From assembly GCA_027364825.1 (NCBI GenBank), contig DAHXOM010000356.1, forward strand, positions 1 to 10,696: a DNA stretch of 10,696 nt. The letters are read 5' to 3'. The notes beneath the pieces were generated by a model. The model made no database searches. It was given only the letters and a program-made list of their open reading frames with translations, and had not been told where the DNA came from. Source of the DNA: a bacterium. Its GTDB lineage: Bacteria > JAMCPX01. This document shows, in pieces, positions 7,164 through 10,696 of the stretch. A program made the translations under genes and the position numbers. Positions within the stretch are counted from its first letter, which is position 1. The number at the start of each line of letters is the position of its first letter.

Positions 7164-7910
7164 ATGAGTTATAATTTTTCAGATAAAATTGCCTTCGTGA
7201 CAGGCGGGACAAGGGGTATCGGCAAGTCTATAACGGAAAAACTGCTCGAGTACAATGCCACCGTTATTATTGCCTACAGTACTTCTCAGAAGGATGCGGA
7301 CACCATGTGCAGGATGGCCGGGGCAGAAGGCAAGAAGCTGTATGCATTGAAGTGCAATGTTGCAGACCCATCGGAGGTCAAGGCCGCTTTTGATTACCTG
7401 GAGAAGGAATTCGGACGACTTGATTTCCTCGTTAACAATGCGGGTATTACAAAGGACGGCCTGGTGCTGCGAATGAACGACGTACAGTGGCAAGAGGTTA
7501 TCAATACCGATCTCAACGGGGTGTTCTACTGCACCAGGTCTGCTCTGAAGCTTATGTTGAAGCAGAAGTACGGCAGAGTTGTCAACATTTCATCTGTCGT
7601 CGGCATGATGGGCAACGCGGGCCAGGCAAATTATGCCGCTGCAAAAGCAGGTGTCATAGGGTTTTCAAAATCCGTTGCCAGAGAGATGGGCAGCAGGAAC
7701 ATACTGATAAATGTAGTAGCTCCTGGTTATATTGAAACAGATATGGTTTCTGGTATACCGGAAACCATGAAGTCGCGCATGCTCGAAACCATACCGCTGG
7801 GACGGTATGGGAATACGTATGATGTGGCGAACGTTGTGTGTTTCTTACTTTCAGACAATGCCGGGTATATAAACGGATCGGTTATCGACGTCAACGGAGG
7901 CATGTATTAA
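7164..7910 (+). CDS. fabG: 3-oxoacyl-ACP reductase FabG
   Basis: This short-chain dehydrogenase/reductase reduces 3-oxoacyl-ACP to 3-hydroxyacyl-ACP with NADPH in each elongation round. It has the nucleotide-binding motif TGGTRGIGKS near the N-terminus, NNAG at 91-94, and the catalytic set S144, Y157 and K161 in SSVVGMMGNAGQANYAAAK. These are spaced exactly as in the E. coli enzyme (S138, Y151, K155). VAPGYIETDM and a C-terminal DVNGGMY agree. The length of 248 residues is typical. The ATG lies 2 bases after the fabD stop with no Shine-Dalgarno sequence, suggesting translational coupling. Other SDR enzymes share this fold, but the position between fabD and acpP makes FabG clear. Confidence 0.97.
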   Translation: MSYNFSDKIAFVTGGTRGIGKSITEKLLEYNATVIIAYSTSQKDADTMCRMAGAEGKKLYALKCNVADPSEVKAAFDYLEKEFGRLDFLVNNAGITKDGLVLRMNDVQWQEVINTDLNGVFYCTRSALKLMLKQKYGRVVNISSVVGMMGNAGQANYAAAKAGVIGFSKSVAREMGSRNILINVVAPGYIETDMVSGIPETMKSRMLETIPLGRYGNTYDVANVVCFLLSDNAGYINGSVIDVNGGMY

Positions 7911-7983
7911 GAAGGTGGTATTTTCGGACGCGGTAAAAAGGCAGAGATCGAGGAACAATTTGATATTATACGTTAATTTAAAA

Positions 7984-7990
7984 AAGGAGG
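7984..7990 (+). promoter_or_regulatory. Strong ribosome-binding site of acpP
   Basis: AAGGAGG lies 7 bases before the acpP ATG and is the strongest Shine-Dalgarno sequence in the window. The 87-base fabG-acpP gap (7911-7997) is the longest in the operon. It shows no convincing promoter or terminator, although an AT-rich stretch (about 7959-7985) could hold a weak one. A separate boost of acpP expression would fit the large amount of this protein cells need. Confidence 0.7.
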
Positions 7991-7997
7991 ACAGTTT

Positions 7998-8237
7998 ATG
8001 TCACTTGAGAAAAAAGTAAGGGAGCTTATAGCGGATCGTCTAAAATTGGACATTGAGCAGGTTCAGCCGGCTGCAAAGTTTATAGAGGACCTTGGTGCAG
8101 ATTCACTCGATATTGTCGAGATGATCATGCAGATGGAAGAGGACTTTGGCATAACAATACCGGACGAGGATGCAGAGAAGATAAAGACCGTAGGAGACGC
8201 CATATCGTATCTTAAATCCCAGGGTGTAAATGACTAA
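7998..8237 (+). CDS. acpP: Acyl carrier protein
   Basis: This small acidic protein carries growing acyl chains on a 4'-phosphopantetheine arm. At 79 residues it has the normal length. The attachment Ser is S36 in GADSLDIVEMIMQMEEDFG, followed by the conserved helix and IPDEDAEKIKTVGDAISYL. The start follows a near-consensus Shine-Dalgarno sequence. The 3' end overlaps the fabF start by 8 bases (ATGACTAA), so the two are probably translated together. The surrounding fabG and fabF genes make it the housekeeping fatty-acid ACP rather than a secondary-metabolite carrier. Confidence 0.97.
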   Translation: MSLEKKVRELIADRLKLDIEQVQPAAKFIEDLGADSLDIVEMIMQMEEDFGITIPDEDAEKIKTVGDAISYLKSQGVND

Positions 8238-9474
8238 AAACAGGGTTGTAATTACAGGCCTTGGTACGGTCAATCCGCTCGCAAACGATTTGGAGGGAAC
8301 ATGGCCTGCCCTGTTGAAAGGCGAATCGGGTATCGATCGCATAACCCGTTTTGATCCTGACCAGTATGAGGTACGGATAGCCGGTGAGGTAAAAGGCTTT
8401 ACCCCTGAGGCCTTTATAGAAAAAAGGGACATAAAAAAGATGTCACTGTTTATACAGTATGCAGTGGCATCGGCTGTAATGGCTTACAAGGACAGCGGCT
8501 TATCCGACGATCAATTGAACAAGGAAATGATGGGCGTTATCATCGGCAGCGGCATGGGAGGACTCGAGAGTATAGAATACTACCACGGGGCGCTCTTAAA
8601 AGGCGGCGGCAGAAAGATATCGCCGTTCTTCATCCCTATGACTATAGGGAATATGGCCTCGGGTTATGTCGCGATACGGTTCGGCGCAATGGGCCCGAAT
8701 CTTTGTATAACAACCGCATGCGCATCGGGTGCCCATTCGATCGGCGAAGCTTACAGATATGTGCAGCATGGCATGGCAGATGTCGTTGTCGCGGGTGGAG
8801 CTGAATCAACCATAACCCCGCTCGCGCTTGCAGGCTTTGCCAACATGAAAGCACTGTCTTCACAGAATGATAATCCCAAAAATGCATCCATGCCGTTCGA
8901 TCTGAACAGGGATGGGTTCGTTATGGGAGAAGGCGCCGGTATACTGATACTCGAGTCTTATGAACATGCAAAAGCACGAGGGGCAAGGATGTATGCAGAG
9001 GTTGCAGGGTATGGGGCCAACGGGGATGCTTATCACATAACAGCACCGTCTCCGGAAGGTAAGGGTGCCGTGCAGTGCATGAATAAGGCTATAAAGGATG
9101 CGGGTATCCATCCTGAGGATATAGACTACATAAACGCACACGGCACTTCGACGAAGTATAATGATCAGGTGGAAACACTTGCCATAAAAACTGTCTTTGC
9201 AGAACACGCTTACAAACTTGCCGTAAGCTCTACAAAAGGTGCAACAGGACATCTTCTTGGTGCAGCAGGCGCCATCGAGGCCATTTTTACCGTGCTCGCA
9301 TTGTACCATGGCGAAATACCGCCGACCATTAACTACAAAACACCGGACCCGGAATGCGACCTCAACTATGTTCCCAATGTCCCGGTTAAAAAGGACATAA
9401 AGGTCGGAATGTCAAATTCATTCGGGTTTGGGGGAACAAACGGAGTACTTATATTGAGAAAGGTGGAAGATTGA
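8230..9474 (+). CDS. fabF: 3-oxoacyl-ACP synthase II (KAS II)
   Basis: FabF condenses acyl-ACP with malonyl-ACP, extending the chain by two carbons and releasing CO2. The 414-residue protein has the complete Cys-His-His active site: C164 in TTACASGAHS, H304 in NAHGTST and H341 in GATGHLLGAAG, with K336 nearby. GMGG at 108-111 and the C-terminal SNSFGFGGTNG are also present. It overlaps the end of acpP by 8 bases. Its own TGA (9472-9474) overlaps the TTG start of the next frame. Family and function are secure. KAS I versus KAS II preference is assigned from the acpP-fabF context and motif style. Confidence 0.97.
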   Translation: MTKNRVVITGLGTVNPLANDLEGTWPALLKGESGIDRITRFDPDQYEVRIAGEVKGFTPEAFIEKRDIKKMSLFIQYAVASAVMAYKDSGLSDDQLNKEMMGVIIGSGMGGLESIEYYHGALLKGGGRKISPFFIPMTIGNMASGYVAIRFGAMGPNLCITTACASGAHSIGEAYRYVQHGMADVVVAGGAESTITPLALAGFANMKALSSQNDNPKNASMPFDLNRDGFVMGEGAGILILESYEHAKARGARMYAEVAGYGANGDAYHITAPSPEGKGAVQCMNKAIKDAGIHPEDIDYINAHGTSTKYNDQVETLAIKTVFAEHAYKLAVSSTKGATGHLLGAAGAIEAIFTVLALYHGEIPPTINYKTPDPECDLNYVPNVPVKKDIKVGMSNSFGFGGTNGVLILRKVED

Positions 9475-10696
9475 AGATCGCAATTGCATCCGACCATGCG
9501 GGGCTTGATTTAAAAAAAGAAATCGTAAATTTTTTGCAGAACAAAAAAGTTGAAGTAATCGATCTTGGTACGTACGCGGAGGCGTCCGTGGATTATCCCG
9601 ACTACGCGGAAAAAGTGGCCGATGCCCTAACAAACAATCAGGCGGAAAAGGGCATTCTCGTATGCGGTACCGGCATCGGCATGTCCATATCGGCAAATAA
9701 AAAACCCGGCATCATTGCAGCACTGGTTTACAGTGATTATACCGCAGAGATGGCAGCCAGGCACAACAGGGCGAATGTGATTGCGCTCGGCGGCAGGACA
9801 ATGCAGAAGAATGATGCGTTGAGATATGTCGATATATGGATGAACACGGCATTCGAGGGCGGGAGGCACGAAAACAGGATTGAAAAGATCCTGAATCTGG
9901 AAAATGCAAGGAAGGAGAATTTTTTCATGAATAATCTGAAACAAACCGATAGCGAGGTTTATAATGCAATCATTTCCGAAGTAAAGAGACAGCAGAACAC
10001 GCTCGAGCTTATCGCTTCCGAGAATATCGTCAGTATGGCTGTCCTTGAAGCAATGGGGAGCGTGATGACGAATAAGTACGCAGAAGGCTATCCCGGCAAG
10101 CGGTACTACGGCGGCTGTGAAAATATGGATACCGTGGAACAGCTTGCGATGGACAGGGCAAAGGCCCTGTTCGGTGCGGACTATGTAAACGTCCAGCCTC
10201 ATTCGGGTGCCCAGGCAAACATGGCTGTCTACTTCGCCTTCTTAAATTACGGAGATACGATCATGGGGATGAACCTCGCACATGGAGGCCATCTTACCCA
10301 TGGCAGTCCCGTTAATTTTTCCGGAAAATTCTACAAGGTGATACCCTACGGCGTACGCAAGGACACCAAGACCATTGATTATGAAGAACTCGAGCGGCTC
10401 GCCATGGAGCATAAACCGAAGTTGATCGTTGCGGGTGCGTCAGCTTATCCAAGAACCATCGATTTCAAACGCTTTTCTGAAATTGCAAAGGCATGTGGAG
10501 CATACCTGATGGTAGATATGGCGCATATTGCAGGCCTTGTCGCAGCGGGCCTTCATCCAAGCCCTGTTCCTTGGTCTGATTTTGTTACAACAACAACACA
10601 CAAAACACTGCGGGGTCCGAGGGGCGGTGTGGTTATGAGTAAATCGCAGTACGAGAAACAGATCAAATCACAGGTATTCCCGGGTATGCAGGGAGG
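9471..10696 (+). CDS. rpiB-glyA: Ribose-5-phosphate isomerase B fused in frame to serine hydroxymethyltransferase (3'-partial)
   Basis: One frame stays open from TTG 9471 to the window end, checked codon by codon. Residues 1-145 are a complete RpiB, which interconverts ribose 5-phosphate and ribulose 5-phosphate. It has the N-terminal (M)KIAIASDHAG, C65-GTGIG (65-70) and H98-N99 in AARHNRANVIALGGR, and ends at the usual GGRHENRIEKIL. A linker of about 8 residues leads to M153, where a normal GlyA N-terminus begins. The GlyA part is PLP-dependent and makes glycine and methylene-THF from serine. It shows ELIASEN, YAEGYPGKRYYGG, DMAHIAGLVAAG and the PLP-lysine motif TTTTHKTLRGPRGG, and runs off the window. 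TTG is chosen as the start because it gives the exact family N-terminus and has AAGGTGG 4 bases upstream. These two genes are normally separate; see the findings for alternative readings. Confidence 0.8.
   Translation, partial: MKIAIASDHAGLDLKKEIVNFLQNKKVEVIDLGTYAEASVDYPDYAEKVADALTNNQAEKGILVCGTGIGMSISANKKPGIIAALVYSDYTAEMAARHNRANVIALGGRTMQKNDALRYVDIWMNTAFEGGRHENRIEKILNLENARKENFFMNNLKQTDSEVYNAIISEVKRQQNTLELIASENIVSMAVLEAMGSVMTNKYAEGYPGKRYYGGCENMDTVEQLAMDRAKALFGADYVNVQPHSGAQANMAVYFAFLNYGDTIMGMNLAHGGHLTHGSPVNFSGKFYKVIPYGVRKDTKTIDYEELERLAMEHKPKLIVAGASAYPRTIDFKRFSEIAKACGAYLMVDMAHIAGLVAAGLHPSPVPWSDFVTTTTHKTLRGPRGGVVMSKSQYEKQIKSQVFPGMQG
9912..9929 (+). promoter_or_regulatory. Internal ribosome-binding site and ATG for glyA inside the fused frame
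   Basis: AAGGAG (9912-9917) lies 9 bases before the in-frame ATG at 9927, which coincides with the expected GlyA N-terminus. Ribosomes could therefore begin GlyA here independently of RpiB. The six T's between the two elements (9920-9925) form part of a U UUU UUC heptamer. Confidence 0.65.
9927..10696 (+). CDS. glyA: Serine hydroxymethyltransferase, separate product from internal start (3'-partial)
   Basis: This is the GlyA portion as it would be made from the internal ATG. About 256 residues are visible of roughly 410-420 expected; the rest is beyond the window. It begins MNNLKQTDSEVYNAII, close to the normal length of a free GlyA N-terminus, so nothing appears lost from the enzyme if it starts here. 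PLP-binding motifs are present, including the lysine in THKTLRGPRGG. It shares the RpiB frame, so this entry describes a possible second product, not a second independent reading frame. In genomes with separate genes, glyA commonly follows rpiB in this position. Confidence 0.7.
   Translation, partial: MNNLKQTDSEVYNAIISEVKRQQNTLELIASENIVSMAVLEAMGSVMTNKYAEGYPGKRYYGGCENMDTVEQLAMDRAKALFGADYVNVQPHSGAQANMAVYFAFLNYGDTIMGMNLAHGGHLTHGSPVNFSGKFYKVIPYGVRKDTKTIDYEELERLAMEHKPKLIVAGASAYPRTIDFKRFSEIAKACGAYLMVDMAHIAGLVAAGLHPSPVPWSDFVTTTTHKTLRGPRGGVVMSKSQYEKQIKSQVFPGMQG

Noticed and set aside
7920..7976. Small ORF in the fabG-acpP gap, starting ATT after GAAGGTGG and ending TAA (18 codons)
   Set aside because: ATT is a very rare start, the spacing to the Shine-Dalgarno-like sequence is too short, and the peptide matches nothing I recognise.

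Overview
This 10.7-kb window is bacterial chromosome. It probably comes from a Gram-negative anaerobe of the Desulfobacterota or Nitrospirota type. That placement is an inference and is uncertain. It rests on a multiheme c-type cytochrome with a lipoprotein-like N-terminus, a soluble Ser/Thr kinase beside an FHA protein, and a yceD-rpmF-plsX-fab cluster running into rpiB and glyA. All genes are on the + strand.

Layout. (1) Positions 3-1181 hold the 3' part of a decaheme-type cytochrome c whose start lies before the window. (2) Positions 1312-2352 encode a dGTPase-like HD phosphohydrolase, apparently a single-gene unit. (3) Positions 2457-4298 form a two-gene signalling cassette: a Ser/Thr protein kinase, then a protein with a zinc ribbon and two FHA domains. 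(4) From 4473 to the end runs one dense, operon-like block: yceD (DUF177), rpmF, plsX, fabD, fabG, acpP, fabF, then a frame that carries ribose-5-phosphate isomerase B and continues into serine hydroxymethyltransferase. Except for the 87-base gap before acpP, gaps are at most 13 bases and some genes overlap.

How the genes work together. The last block couples a 23S rRNA-associated factor and ribosomal protein L32 to acyl-phosphate synthesis (PlsX) and fatty-acid elongation (FabD makes malonyl-ACP, FabF condenses, FabG reduces, AcpP carries the chain). It then adds pentose-phosphate and one-carbon enzymes. fabH, often found between plsX and fabD, is absent from this cluster.

The most notable feature is at the end. 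RpiB (TTG start at 9471) and GlyA (ATG at 9927) share one reading frame with no stop codon between them. At the junction is a U UUU UUC heptamer, preceded by a Shine-Dalgarno sequence and followed at once by stop codons in both other frames. It may be a true fusion, a frameshifting site producing separate and fused proteins, or a one-base homopolymer error. Also notable are two genes (dgt and the kinase) whose predicted promoters sit so close to the start codon that their mRNAs would be nearly leaderless. In the kinase gene a two-codon ORF overlaps the start codon.

No tRNA, rRNA, CRISPR array, insertion sequence or phage gene was seen. Apart from the 174 bases between the FHA gene and yceD, intergenic regions are under about 130 bases.
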